Numbered from the stretch's first letter, positions 1 through 9,167 are shown. The stretch: DNA of 64,000 nucleotides from CBDFKV01 sp965249035 (GCA_965249035.1 CBDFKV010000007.1:1629466-1693465); one strand, 5' to 3'. Notes: generated by a model not told the origin, from the sequence alone. Numbers and translations: made by a program.

Positions 1-50
1 CTATCTAATCAGGAGAGAATCTATCAACCATCAGTCGGTTGTGAGAACAA

Positions 51-695
51 TTAAAACAGCTTCCACCGATTAGCGCGACGAAGCTCAGCCGCACAGCTTT
101 GGTATTGTTGGCGATAGCGATTAGCGCGATCCTCCACCCGCCTAGCCACATTGATGAGCCAGCCCTTGTTTTGGTAACTACCCCGCGCGTAACCGCCCTG
201 ACCTTCGTGATAATTAAGGTATTGGGCGTAGGCGTCGAGCTTGGGGACTTTGTTTTGTAAATAACTGCTATGCATATACCATTGGATGAAATCGATCGCA
301 TCCGCAAAGCTGCTTCGCCGGCTGAGTACTGATCCTGTTTCACGGCGATAATTCGCCCAGGTAGAATCCAGTGCCTGCGGATAACCATAGGCATTGCTCG
401 CACGTCCGTAAGGAATAATGCCCAGAAAATAACGCATCGGTGGTTTAGCGCGCGCACGAAATCCGGACTCCTGCGCCATGATCGCCATGGGCACCACCAC
501 ATCCCCGTTCCAACGATCAGCCGCTTTGACGGAAGCGCGATACCAGCGCGGTTTTTGCTCGAAAATCGTACACAGGTTGTCTTGTGCGGCGGGTGGAGTG
601 GTAATACAGCCACTGACCAGGATACTGCCAAGCAGCAAGCCAGCTATAGGTATTACACGGATACCTCGATTAATTATTTTCACGATCTGCGACAA
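51..695 (-). CDS. Lysozyme-like (transglycosylase SLT type) lipoprotein
   Basis: A 214-residue protein, probably an outer-membrane or periplasmic lipoprotein that cleaves peptidoglycan. The N-terminus has a hydrophobic stretch ending in a lipobox, LVSGC, at about residues 26-30, so Cys30 would be lipidated. The segment AIMAQESGF at about 71-79 has the Glu-Ser pair typical of the catalytic glutamate of soluble lytic transglycosylase folds, and YGYPQALDSTW and LNYHEGQGGY resemble the later SLT motifs. The start is uncertain: codon 1 at 695 is TTG, a GTG lies four codons in at 683, and neither has a strong ribosome binding site. No operon partner is visible. The fold assignment rests on motif reading only; whether it is an active enzyme or a structural lipoprotein cannot be told. 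Confidence 0.7.
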   Translation of the reverse strand: MSQIVKIINRGIRVIPIAGLLLGSILVSGCITTPPAAQDNLCTIFEQKPRWYRASVKAADRWNGDVVVPMAIMAQESGFRARAKPPMRYFLGIIPYGRASNAYGYPQALDSTWANYRRETGSVLSRRSSFADAIDFIQWYMHSSYLQNKVPKLDAYAQYLNYHEGQGGYARGSYQNKGWLINVARRVEDRANRYRQQYQSCAAELRRANRWKLF

Positions 696-810
696 AATGA
701 ATTATGCCGAAGATAGCAAAATTGACTGTCCGACCCATGAACGAATGGCCTGAGGCCAGGCGATGGCAGCGCATATTGCAAAGGAGTATCGATAACCACA
801 CGTCTTACCA

Positions 811-892
811 GTCATTGCGAGAAGCGTAGCGACGCGGCAATCTATACTTACAATTTATACCAACAGATCACCGCGCTACGCTCGCGATGACC
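811..892. repeat. REP-like dispersed extragenic palindromic repeat pair
   Basis: Bases 811-843 read GTCATTGCGAG, AAGCGTAGCGACG, CGGCAATCT. Bases 865-892 hold a related, inverted version (AGATCACCGCG, CTACGCTCGCGATGACC). Sequences of the form GTCATTGCGAGN-AGCGNAGCGACG-CGGCAATCT are a widespread class of bacterial extragenic repeat. The pair sits in the roughly 300-base gap between two minus-strand genes, and nothing else is evident in that gap. Confidence 0.6.
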
Positions 893-991
893 AAGGCTTA
901 TTCGGTCGGTATTTTTCTGCCAGATTCTCTCGGATTAATAACGATCTAACCGATCAGTAGTGCCCAAAAGGCGAGCGAATTTCCCCGCCAA

Positions 992-2152
992 CTAATCCAG
1001 CAGCAAGCTAATAATTGGACTCAAAACCGCAAACCCGCTCGGTGGCGTCGCTCGAACGCCATTTAGCTTGACCAGCCGTCCATAGCCACCTTGGGTGCCA
1101 TGCTCGCCACCGTGCATGGTGCCGACATAAATATGGTTACCATGGTCGGTAATCGCCCAGGCCCCTTCTTCTGCCGACGATTCGCAGGCCACACTCCAGC
1201 TTGCACCATTATTGTAAGAGGCCAGTACCACGCTTGCGCTATTTTTAGGCTGGCTCTTAAACCCGGCTGACGCGGTCGCGAGCAGGATAGGTGCGCCCGT
1301 TCTGGAATGATACGTTTGCGCAAAGCCCGTGATATGACTGTAGCTGTTATTTCTGGCATGCTTTTTAAGTACGCCATTTTTAAGTGACCAAATTTCTGTA
1401 TTAGCACCAATCGCACCATATTTAGCCGTCCCAAACCACAGTGTGTCAGCGATCGACTTGGCGCGAAATACGCGAACGTTTTCGCCCAATTCAGAGCGAA
1501 TAGTTTTGTTGCTCCATTGCCCGCCATCACTGGATTTAAGCCAGCGGCCCTCGCCGTTTAGCACCGAAAATGCGTACAAGGCGTTTTGGTGAGAAATGAT
1601 CTCACGGATATAACCTGGCTCGCCTGCGATGGATGCTTTGTGCCAACTGTTCGGGGCACCCGTCTGGCTATACCAGATTTCGCCGCGCTCCTTAGATGGC
1701 TCCACAATTGCGGCGCTATAAAGCAGCCGGCCATTATGCACTTCGAGGCTGCAGGCAATCGGGTAGTTAGCCGTATGCACTCGCTGCCAATCGGTGCCAT
1801 TGCGGGTACGAAACAACCGCCCGTCTTCTTCGGTCGCCGCATACAGATAGTCACCAAATTGCTTGAGCGCACAGACTGATTCCGACCGGCCTAAATCGAC
1901 TTGCGACAAACCTTCCAATTCCTGCGTGCTATTGGTCGCTTTGTTATACCGATACGCCATCCCTGTATTCGGATTTGCGCCATATCCGAACAAGCCGACA
2001 TAGAGGTGATCTTTAAACGACTCCAGGGCAAAAACACCGCCATTGCTGGAGGTAAATTTTGCCACTGACGTACACGATACAGCGATGGCCTGATTGGAGC
2101 CAATCAGGCTGAAGAGCAATAACGCGGGCTGAAGCAATCGTTTGGCGATCAT
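992..2152 (-). CDS. Secreted beta-propeller-like protein (BNR/Asp-box-like repeats)
   Basis: A 386-residue exported protein of unknown function. From the ATG at 2152 it begins MIAKRLLQP with a hydrophobic core and an AIA-type cleavage site near residue 22, a good Sec signal peptide. A TTG seven codons upstream (2173) is the alternative start. The body has recurring blocks resembling sialidase/BNR Asp boxes: RTRNGTDWQRV, KSSDGGQWSN and SYNNGASWSV, each followed by a strand. This pattern is typical of beta-propellers of the BNR or YCF48 class. A catalytic sialidase site is not recognisable, so I do not call it an enzyme. It stands alone, flanked by long non-coding gaps. Confidence 0.65.
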   Translation of the reverse strand: MIAKRLLQPALLLFSLIGSNQAIAVSCTSVAKFTSSNGGVFALESFKDHLYVGLFGYGANPNTGMAYRYNKATNSTQELEGLSQVDLGRSESVCALKQFGDYLYAATEEDGRLFRTRNGTDWQRVHTANYPIACSLEVHNGRLLYSAAIVEPSKERGEIWYSQTGAPNSWHKASIAGEPGYIREIISHQNALYAFSVLNGEGRWLKSSDGGQWSNKTIRSELGENVRVFRAKSIADTLWFGTAKYGAIGANTEIWSLKNGVLKKHARNNSYSHITGFAQTYHSRTGAPILLATASAGFKSQPKNSASVVLASYNNGASWSVACESSAEEGAWAITDHGNHIYVGTMHGGEHGTQGGYGRLVKLNGVRATPPSGFAVLSPIISLLLD

Positions 2153-2318
2153 AAATATCAGTGGCTGCGGCAAGTTCGCTCAAAAGCTGTATGTATCAGC
2201 TGGGAGACAAAAAGCAGAGTATTGAATAAGGGTGATTTTCAACCGAGTCTACGACTGAGCACTGAATAATGTATGAATGTGCTGCGCTGCCACAATTTCC
2301 CCTCTATTCGCATATTCC

Positions 2319-2332
2319 TTGACTTGTATCAG
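2319..2332. promoter_or_regulatory. FNR/Anr-like box upstream of the stress-protein gene
   Basis: TTGAC-TTGT-ATCAG matches 8 of 10 positions of the FNR/Anr consensus TTGAT-N4-ATCAA. A TATAAT at 2350-2355 could be the -10 element, placing the box near -36 to -42 relative to a plausible start site. Usp genes are known Anr/FNR targets in Pseudomonas, so oxygen-responsive control is a reasonable inference. Confidence 0.45.
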
Positions 2333-2417
2333 ACCAAAATATCCGTATTTATAATAAGCTTATCAATCGAACCTTCACTCATAACCATGACTCAATCTTT
2401 CACCTTAATCACTCACC

Positions 2418-3245
2418 ATGAAACTCATTCTCGTTCTCGTCGATACCACCGAAGCCAGCCAACAGCGTATTGCCGTCGCGGCCGAATACGCCGCCAAAAT
2501 GGGTGCGCACTTAAGCGGTTTATTTGTTATTCCTGAGGTTAAATTCCCCAAGTATGTAGAGAACGTCTTACGCAAGAGCGCGTTTAAGCGCCTTGAAGAG
2601 GGCTTTGCAGATCAAATTGAAGTGGCTAAATCTGAATTCATGGCAGCCACCACGCAAGTCGAAGGCGGCGTCAGTTGGATCGCAGAAACCGGCAACATCA
2701 GTGACGTGTTATTGGGCTATTCGCGCTGCGCGGACATGATCGTGCTGGGCCAACATGACGCCGATCAGGATGACAGCTCCGTTTTAGTAGAACCAGACCA
2801 GATTATTCTTCGCTCAGGCCGGCCCGGGTTGGTAGTGCCCTACGTCAAAATCCCAATGCAGCGGCTGGGTAAAAAAGCAGTGATCGCCTGGAATGGCTCA
2901 CGTGAAGCCGCCAGAGCACTGCACGACGCCATGCCTTTACTTAAATTAGCCCAACAAGTCGAAGTCTGTGCGATCACCGAGCCCAAAACCGTCGCCGCCA
3001 CCTTTGCCAAACTCGAGCGAATTAAAGAATACCTCGCCAAGCATGAGATTGACGCGACCATAGTCCGCATCCCGAAAACCGACCTATCAGTCGGGGCTGA
3101 ACTACTCAATCATCTGGTTGATAGCGGCGCTGATCTGTTAGTAACTGGCGCCTACGGCCATAAGCGCTTACGCGAAATCGTACTGGGTGGGGTGACGCGT
3201 GATTTGCTGGAACATTCCAGCATTCCGGTTTTGATGTCGCGGTGA
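2418..3245 (+). CDS. Tandem universal stress protein (UspA-type)
   Basis: A 275-residue cytoplasmic protein with two Usp domains in tandem. The first begins MKLILVLVDTTEASQQR and the second starts near residue 150 at KKAVIAWNGSREAARAL. The C-terminal nucleotide loop reads GAYGHKRLREIVLGG, close to the G-x2-G-x9-G(S/T) ATP-binding signature, although the last pair is GG rather than GS or GT. The final strand PVLM is typical. Tandem Usp proteins of this length resemble UspE-type stress proteins. The start lacks an obvious Shine-Dalgarno sequence. An FNR/Anr-like box about 90 bases upstream suggests induction at low oxygen. It is monocistronic as far as can be seen. Confidence 0.9.
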   Translation: MKLILVLVDTTEASQQRIAVAAEYAAKMGAHLSGLFVIPEVKFPKYVENVLRKSAFKRLEEGFADQIEVAKSEFMAATTQVEGGVSWIAETGNISDVLLGYSRCADMIVLGQHDADQDDSSVLVEPDQIILRSGRPGLVVPYVKIPMQRLGKKAVIAWNGSREAARALHDAMPLLKLAQQVEVCAITEPKTVAATFAKLERIKEYLAKHEIDATIVRIPKTDLSVGAELLNHLVDSGADLLVTGAYGHKRLREIVLGGVTRDLLEHSSIPVLMSR

Positions 3246-3337
3246 CAGAGTTGCTGTTTAAAGCCTGATAAGCTCTGCAGTATCTATTTACATTTGTCAG
3301 CTTTACTCAAAGCCGTCATTCAACGCTTGAATAATGC

Positions 3338-4060
3338 ATGGAAGAGAGCAAAAACAAAGAAGAGAATAACTGGCCGTTTAAAATATCGTTTACTATTACA
3401 ATAGTATGGATATCCATCTGGGTTTGCATTCTTATCTATCGATATGGCTCACAGTTATACACTCCTGAGACTTATAAGATTTTCAGTTTAAATGAGGCTG
3501 GTGATTTCTTTGCAGGAGTTTTTGCTCCACTTGCATTCTTCTGGCTTGTTCTTGGTTATTTTCAACAACAAAAGGAGTTACGGCTAAATACAGAAGCGAT
3601 ACTTCTTCAACAGAAAGAAATGGAGCAACTTGTCGGAGCAAATAAAGACATGATCAAGATAGAAGAAGGTAAAGCAGCGCCACATCTTCAGCTCGGAATA
3701 GTTGAACAAAAAGGATCTCGAATTTCTATAGGTTGGATAAATGGAGGCGCTTTAGTTTTTGAGGCAAGGTTTGTTGGTTTTGGAGATGAAGAAAGTAAGG
3801 ATAGCTGGACAATTGAAGGAAAATTTACAGAAGATAAAACTTTTAATCCTACAACTATTTTGAAAGCAGGAAGCTTTGGAACGCTAACCTTCAAAAGTAA
3901 ATGCTCGAGCCCCGAAGAATTTTTTAAAGAACGTAGTGGCTTTCTTTTTGCTTATAAAGACACTACTGGTAAAATTCGAAAAATAAACTATGATTGGTGG
4001 GGTAATCAGTTTGGTTCTGATTACGAGTCCGACCTAAAAGACGGTTTTGAGATAGTTTAA
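3338..4060 (+). CDS. Two-helix membrane protein of unknown function, AT-rich
   Basis: A 240-residue protein I cannot assign. After a short charged N-terminus (MEESKNKEENN) there are two predicted membrane helices: about residues 17-34 (FTITIVWISIWVCILIY) and about 56-73 (FFAGVFAPLAFFWLVLGYF). A polar helix rich in Q, E and K at about 74-112 is likely a coiled coil, followed by a soluble beta-rich C-terminal domain. This two-helix, coiled-coil and soluble-tail plan is common in orphan membrane proteins of accessory islands. The DNA is visibly richer in A and T than its neighbours, hinting at acquisition. The downstream 107 bases to kdsA show no clear terminator. Confidence 0.7.
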   Translation: MEESKNKEENNWPFKISFTITIVWISIWVCILIYRYGSQLYTPETYKIFSLNEAGDFFAGVFAPLAFFWLVLGYFQQQKELRLNTEAILLQQKEMEQLVGANKDMIKIEEGKAAPHLQLGIVEQKGSRISIGWINGGALVFEARFVGFGDEESKDSWTIEGKFTEDKTFNPTTILKAGSFGTLTFKSKCSSPEEFFKERSGFLFAYKDTTGKIRKINYDWWGNQFGSDYESDLKDGFEIV

Positions 4061-4167
4061 CCCAACCAATGAATCCTCTGATATTAAGTAATCCGATGGG
4101 CAATTCGCTGACCATTAGCACTCACAATTACAATAATCGCCTGCCCCAGCGACACATAATTTGGGAG

Positions 4168-4983
4168 TTAAATCGTCCGCGCAACCTCATGTAAACGCAG
4201 CAGTTGGGCCAACAACGCTTCCATTTGCCCTAACGGCCAGGCGTTAGCACCATCGCTCCAAGCATTGGCTGGGTCGGGGTGCGATTCCATAAATAGGCCA
4301 TCGATGCCGACTGCGACGGCGGCTTTTGCCAGCACTGGAACAAATTCGCGTTGGCCGCCTGATTTGCCATCGGCGCCGCCGGGCAATTGCACTGAATGGG
4401 TGGCGTCAAACACTACCGGGCAATTGCTTTCACGCATAATCTCCAGATTACGCATATCCACTACCAAGTTGTTGTAGCCGAAGCTGTTGCCGCGCTCACA
4501 GACTGCGATTTGCGCGTCCGGTGCGACTTGCTTGGCTTTGGCGACGACGTGTTTCATTTCTGGGCCGGATAAAAACTGGCCTTTTTTGATGTTGACCGCC
4601 ACACCCGAGCGCGCGGCTGCTTCGATCAAGTCGGTTTGCCGACACAAAAAAGCCGGAGTTTGAATCGCGTCAACGGCTTGGCTGGCGGCGGCGACGTCTT
4701 CAGGTGAATGCACATCCGTCAGCACTGGCACACCGATTTGGGCTTTAACATCCTGCAGAATCCTCAAGCCTTCGTCCCGCCCTGGCCCACGCTGCGAGGT
4801 GCCAGAAGTGCGGTTAGCTTTGTCAAACGAGGACTTGTAAATAAACGGGATGCCAAGCTTGTTGGTGATCGCTTTTAGCTCGCTCGCAGTTGACATCGCG
4901 AGGTCACGTGACTCAATCACGCATGGCCCGGCGATCAGGAAAAAGGGTTGGCCGGGGCCGGTTTCAAAATGCAGAAATGACAT
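4168..4983 (-). CDS. kdsA: 3-deoxy-8-phosphooctulonate (KDO-8-P) synthase
   Basis: A 271-residue cytoplasmic enzyme that condenses phosphoenolpyruvate with arabinose-5-phosphate to make KDO-8-phosphate for lipopolysaccharide. Family signatures seen: LIAGPCVIESRD at the N-terminus, YKSSFDKANRTS near residue 50, and VFDATHSVQLPG near residue 195. Cys21 lies in GPCVIES, where the E. coli enzyme has Asn. This is the pattern of the metal-dependent KdsA class, as in Aquifex. It starts six bases after the pyrG stop and is the last gene of the accA-tilS-pyrG-kdsA run. In many relatives eno follows, but here the plus-strand orphan membrane gene faces it instead. Confidence 0.95.
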   Translation of the reverse strand: MSFLHFETGPGQPFFLIAGPCVIESRDLAMSTASELKAITNKLGIPFIYKSSFDKANRTSGTSQRGPGRDEGLRILQDVKAQIGVPVLTDVHSPEDVAAASQAVDAIQTPAFLCRQTDLIEAAARSGVAVNIKKGQFLSGPEMKHVVAKAKQVAPDAQIAVCERGNSFGYNNLVVDMRNLEIMRESNCPVVFDATHSVQLPGGADGKSGGQREFVPVLAKAAVAVGIDGLFMESHPDPANAWSDGANAWPLGQMEALLAQLLRLHEVARTI

Positions 4984-4989
4984 GGCTGA

Positions 4990-6648
4990 TTAGGTTGGGT
5001 CTATTGTTCGTTCTTCTTTGAGCCGACGCGCAGAGGCGACGTAATCAATAAACAAAGGATGGCCGTCACGCGGACTGGAGGTGAATTCCGGGTGAAACTG
5101 AAACGCCACAAACCACGGGTGATCGGGCAACTCCACCATTTCAACCAGATTGTCGTTAGACATACCCGAAAACACTAAGCCGGCTTCTTCGAACTGGCTT
5201 AAGTAATTATTGTTAAATTCATAGCGGTGGCGATGGCGTTCAGAGATGGTGCTTGCACCATAGATTTGGTGCGCGCGCGTGCCCGGTTTGATATGACATT
5301 CCTGTGCGCCGAGACGCATGGTGCCCCCCAGGTCAGAATGTTCATCCCGAGTCTCTACTCCACCGTCTTCGGTCGTCCACTCGCTGATGAGACCGATAAC
5401 CGGATGTGGCGTGTCAGGATCAAACTCAGAGCTATTAGCGCCTTCGAGGCCCATTACATTGCGGGCGAAATCAATCACTGCCACTTGCATGCCCAGGCAA
5501 ATGCCGAGATAGGGCAAGCCAGTTTCTCGTGCTGCGCGTGCCGTCGCCACTTTGCCTTCGGTGCCACGTTTACCAAAGCCCCCAGGAACCAACACCGCGT
5601 CCACTCCTGCAAAGGCTTTAGCACCGCTTTTTTCCACCTCTTGAGCAGGCACGTAGTTAACTAACACCTTGGTTTGGGTGTGAATTCCAGCATGGATCAG
5701 CGCTTCGTTCAGTGATTTATACGACTCAGTCAAATCGGTGTATTTACCGACCATCGCGATGGTGATTTCGCCGGTTATTTTAGCGATATTGTCAGTCACC
5801 AAATTCCATTCAGACATATCTGCCGGCTGTACATCCAAGCGTAGGTGGTCGACGATAATGTCATCCAAGCCTTGCTTATGGTAAATGCCTGGGACTTTAT
5901 AAATATTGTCGACGTCATAAGCCGAGATAACCGCGCTTTTAGCAACATTGGTAAACAAAGCGATTTTGTCGCGTGCATCTTCTGGCAGTGGTTTTTCAGA
6001 ACGACAAAACAGCACATCGGGCTGGATGCCGATCGAACGCATTTCTTTGACGGAGTGTTGCGTTGGTTTGGTTTTGATTTCACCATCCGAAACACTAATG
6101 GTCGGCACCAAAGTCAGGTGCATATAAACCGTGTTTCGATAGCCTTCATCAACACGCATTTGCCGGATCGCTTCCAAAAATGGTAGTGATTCGATATCGC
6201 CCACCGTACCGCCAATCTCAACCATGGCAATTTCCGCACCTTTCGCACCTTTACGGATAAATTCTTTGATTTGATTGGTGATGTGCGGGATGACTTGCAC
6301 CGTGCCGCCTAAATATTCGCCCTTGCGCTCCTTGCGAATGACTTCTTCATACACTTGACCGGTAGTGAAATTATTGGCTTTGCGCATGCGCGTACGAATG
6401 AAGCGTTCGTAGTGGCCTAGGTCGAGGTCGGTTTCGGCACCATCCTCGGTGACAAACACTTCACCATGTTGAAACGGGCTCATGGTGCCCGGGTCAACGT
6501 TGATGTAAGGGTCCAATTTGAGCATCGTGACTTTTAAGCCCCGTGCCTCGAGAACTGCAGCAAGAGCCGCAGCCGTCAAGCCTTTACCCAATGAAGAAAC
6601 TACGCCGCCCGTGATGAAAATATACTTTGTTTTCAATGCTATAACCAA
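4990..6648 (-). CDS. pyrG: CTP synthase
   Basis: A 552-residue enzyme that makes CTP from UTP, ATP and glutamine. The N-terminal synthetase domain shows FITGGVVSSLGKGLTAA (P-loop) and DLDLGHYERF. The C-terminal glutamine amidotransferase domain carries GICLGMQ (nucleophile Cys) and FQFHPEFTS (His and Glu of the triad). Length is normal. Codon 1 at 6648 is TTG; another TTG four codons in (6636) matches more closely where E. coli PyrG begins, so the start is uncertain by four residues. It lies between tilS and kdsA on the same strand. The 170 bases upstream probably hold its promoter, but I could not define one. Confidence 0.96.
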   Translation of the reverse strand: MVIALKTKYIFITGGVVSSLGKGLTAAALAAVLEARGLKVTMLKLDPYINVDPGTMSPFQHGEVFVTEDGAETDLDLGHYERFIRTRMRKANNFTTGQVYEEVIRKERKGEYLGGTVQVIPHITNQIKEFIRKGAKGAEIAMVEIGGTVGDIESLPFLEAIRQMRVDEGYRNTVYMHLTLVPTISVSDGEIKTKPTQHSVKEMRSIGIQPDVLFCRSEKPLPEDARDKIALFTNVAKSAVISAYDVDNIYKVPGIYHKQGLDDIIVDHLRLDVQPADMSEWNLVTDNIAKITGEITIAMVGKYTDLTESYKSLNEALIHAGIHTQTKVLVNYVPAQEVEKSGAKAFAGVDAVLVPGGFGKRGTEGKVATARAARETGLPYLGICLGMQVAVIDFARNVMGLEGANSSEFDPDTPHPVIGLISEWTTEDGGVETRDEHSDLGGTMRLGAQECHIKPGTRAHQIYGASTISERHRHRYEFNNNYLSQFEEAGLVFSGMSNDNLVEMVELPDHPWFVAFQFHPEFTSSPRDGHPLFIDYVASARRLKEERTIDPT

Positions 6649-6818
6649 TAATATTTGTCACTCTTGAGCATCATGAAAAGCTCGAAAAAGTGCAGCAAAT
6701 AGGTGAATTTAGGTTCAGTTTCAGCGTGAATAATACGCGCTGCAGACGGGAGATTAGGTTACCAAAACGCGGGCGCGGGCGCTATCTTGTTTCGCGCCTT
6801 TTCTGATTTATATTTTCC

Positions 6819-8195
6819 CTAGCGGCTTAATGCGCGCAGCTCAAACTCGCAAACAACCGCTGGATCACCCAAAGTACTATCCTGGTCAACCGCGCAACGA
6901 CCGAAAAATGGCGTCCAAATAATGTCTCCTTGATAGCTCAGCATGGGCAAGTAATCGCGCTCCCACGGTGGGATATGCGCCGCCTGAAGTAGTTTTTTTA
7001 GTGATTGCGAATGGCTCTTTTTTGGCAATCGAATACGTTCTCCACCCTGGCGCCATACAGCGTGCAGTTCCGGCAAATTCTGATGGATGTCGGCATCACA
7101 TTGAGCATGAACCGACAATCCCAGGCTGGGAATTCGCATCGGCTGGGTTGGTCGCCAAGCGCGTGATGCTGGCTGTTCTGCAAGCTCAGACAGACAATGC
7201 ACCTTTGCATCAAAATACCGCAAGCTGAAGCCTTTGGCGTTCAGCTCCGGTGAATTACCAGGCTGGTGGCTCGCCACTTGATCCAGCCATTCATTAAGTT
7301 GCGCATTAGGCAAAGGATAGACCGAGTGCGCTGTCACCCAGGTTTGAATCAAATGAATCAATCGCGGGCGGGATAAGGCCGATAATGAGGCCCAAGCTAA
7401 GGGTGGAGCCAAGTCTAACCAAGATACCTGCTCCGTCAGCGCGGCTCTTTTCAATTCCTCTTGCCCATATTCATCCAGCAATTTCTGCGCCTTGCCCACA
7501 TGATGCGCGGACCTCGCCAACACCTTGGTCGCTTGTGGCCAGCGCTCTTTTAAAGACGGGAAAATGTGGTGCCGCAAATAATTGCGATCGTAGCTACTAT
7601 CGCCATTGGATTCATCGTCCAGCCACGGCAATGCCTGGTTTTGTGCCCAGGCCTCAATCTCACTGCGTGACATCGATAACAAGGGCCGCAGCAAATGCTG
7701 GCCATTGGCCAATAAACGCTGCTCAGGCACCGAAGCCAAACCCCGCAAACCCGAGCCACGCAATAGCCGGAGTAAAATGGTTTCTGCTTGGTCGTCCTGA
7801 TGGTGTGCGGTTAGCAAAACCTGGTTTGGTGTGATGTGCCGCTCAAATACCGCATATCGACCCTCACGCGCGGCTTGTTCGCTGTTGCTGTTCAGATCAA
7901 TCCGTTCAATCTGGCAGATGATGCCCAAGGCCATACATTGCTGCGCGCAAAAACTCGCCCACTCGTCGACATGCTCAGACAAACCGTGGTGCACGTGGAT
8001 TGCTGACAAGCCAAATGGCTTTTCCCCAGCGGCTTTTAGTTCTTCTTGCGCGCTTGCGGCGAGATGCAATAGCACCTGAGAATCACAGCCACCACTATAG
8101 GCGACAACAAAATGCTGCTTTGACCAATCAGGGTCGGGCTGGCCCAGCAACCGTACCAGCTCGGCCAGCAGAAATTCGGTATTCAGTGATGGCAA
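6819..8195 (-). CDS. tilS: tRNA(Ile)-lysidine synthase
   Basis: A 458-residue enzyme that converts C34 of the AUA-reading isoleucine tRNA to lysidine, using ATP and lysine. The PP-loop motif AYSGGCDSQVLLHLA (SGGxDS) lies near residue 32. LTAHHQDDQAETILLRLLRGSGLRGL near residue 130 is the second family signature, and the C-terminal TilS domain follows (RLPKKSHSQSLKKLLQ). The only plausible start is a TTG at 8195, two codons after the accA stop and in the same frame. Translation probably depends on coupling to accA. The gene is essential in nearly all bacteria. Confidence 0.94.
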   Translation of the reverse strand: MPSLNTEFLLAELVRLLGQPDPDWSKQHFVVAYSGGCDSQVLLHLAASAQEELKAAGEKPFGLSAIHVHHGLSEHVDEWASFCAQQCMALGIICQIERIDLNSNSEQAAREGRYAVFERHITPNQVLLTAHHQDDQAETILLRLLRGSGLRGLASVPEQRLLANGQHLLRPLLSMSRSEIEAWAQNQALPWLDDESNGDSSYDRNYLRHHIFPSLKERWPQATKVLARSAHHVGKAQKLLDEYGQEELKRAALTEQVSWLDLAPPLAWASLSALSRPRLIHLIQTWVTAHSVYPLPNAQLNEWLDQVASHQPGNSPELNAKGFSLRYFDAKVHCLSELAEQPASRAWRPTQPMRIPSLGLSVHAQCDADIHQNLPELHAVWRQGGERIRLPKKSHSQSLKKLLQAAHIPPWERDYLPMLSYQGDIIWTPFFGRCAVDQDSTLGDPAVVCEFELRALSR

Positions 8196-8201
8196 AGGGG
8201 T

Positions 8202-9167
8202 TTAAGCACTACGAAACTTTCCGTAGGAAATGAGGCGCTGATAGCGGCGTTCTAGTAAAGCATCCAAGTCCAGCGCCGTGAGTTCACTCAATTGCTGATT
8301 CAAAGAAACTTCCAGCGCTACAGCGACCGGCTCAATATCACGATGAACGCCACCCAATGGCTCTTTGATGATTTCATCGACCAAGCCGTGTTTATCCAAG
8401 TGCTTGGTGGTAACTCCCATCGCCTCGGCTGCTTCGGAAGCTTTATCAGCACTTTTCCACAAAATGGCAGCGCAACCTTCCGGTGAAATCACTGAATAGG
8501 TAGCGTACTCCAGCATGATTAAATGATCACACACACCAATGGCCAGGGCGCCACCTGAGCCACCTTCACCAATCACGGTTGAAATGATCGGGGTACGTAA
8601 TTCCGTTAATTTTTCGATTGAAAAAGCAATCGCTTCGGCCTGACCACGCTCTTCAGCGCCGACGCCGGGATAAGCGCCCGGCGTATCGATAAAAGTCAGC
8701 AGTGGTAAGTGAAAACGCTCAGCCAAGTCCATGATTCGCTGCGCTTTGCGGTAGCCTTCTGGTCGCGGCATACCCCAATTACGGAATGTACGCTCTTTGG
8801 GATCACGACCTTTTTGGTGGCCAATTATGGCAACTCGCTGCTCACCCAAATACCCTAGACCAGCGACAATAGCCGGGTCATCAGCGTAGTGGCGATCTCC
8901 GTGCAGCTCCTCAAAACCGGTAATTAATCGCTCAATATAATCAAGCGTATAGGGGCGATCCGGGTGACGGGCAATTTGAGTAATTTGACTGGCGTTCAGC
9001 TTAGAGAAAATATCGCGGGTTTTGTCCTGACATTTTTTCTTGAGCTTGGCGATTTCAGCCGAAAAATCGAGGCTATCATCACCTTCACCGCTGACACGCT
9101 CCAATTCCCCGATTTTTTCTTCGAGTTCTGCAATCGGTTTTTCGAATTCAAGATGGTCGTAGATCAT
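8202..9167 (-). CDS. accA: Acetyl-CoA carboxylase carboxyltransferase subunit alpha
   Basis: A 321-residue subunit that, with AccD, transfers the carboxyl group from carboxybiotin to acetyl-CoA, the committed step of fatty acid synthesis. Motifs: LEFEKPIAELEEKI at the N-terminus, RHPDRPYTLDYI, GHQKGRD, and GEGGSGGALAIGVCD near residue 200 forming the oxyanion and acyl-CoA site. Length and start (ATG at 9167) match E. coli AccA; a TTG one codon upstream is discounted. It is the first gene of the accA-tilS-pyrG-kdsA run and shares the roughly 200-base upstream region with the divergent PP-loop gene. Confidence 0.96.
   Translation of the reverse strand: MIYDHLEFEKPIAELEEKIGELERVSGEGDDSLDFSAEIAKLKKKCQDKTRDIFSKLNASQITQIARHPDRPYTLDYIERLITGFEELHGDRHYADDPAIVAGLGYLGEQRVAIIGHQKGRDPKERTFRNWGMPRPEGYRKAQRIMDLAERFHLPLLTFIDTPGAYPGVGAEERGQAEAIAFSIEKLTELRTPIISTVIGEGGSGGALAIGVCDHLIMLEYATYSVISPEGCAAILWKSADKASEAAEAMGVTTKHLDKHGLVDEIIKEPLGGVHRDIEPVAVALEVSLNQQLSELTALDLDALLERRYQRLISYGKFRSA

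Noticed and set aside
5227..5664. 145-codon frame antisense to pyrG
   Set aside because: Lies fully within a well-supported essential gene and has no features of its own.
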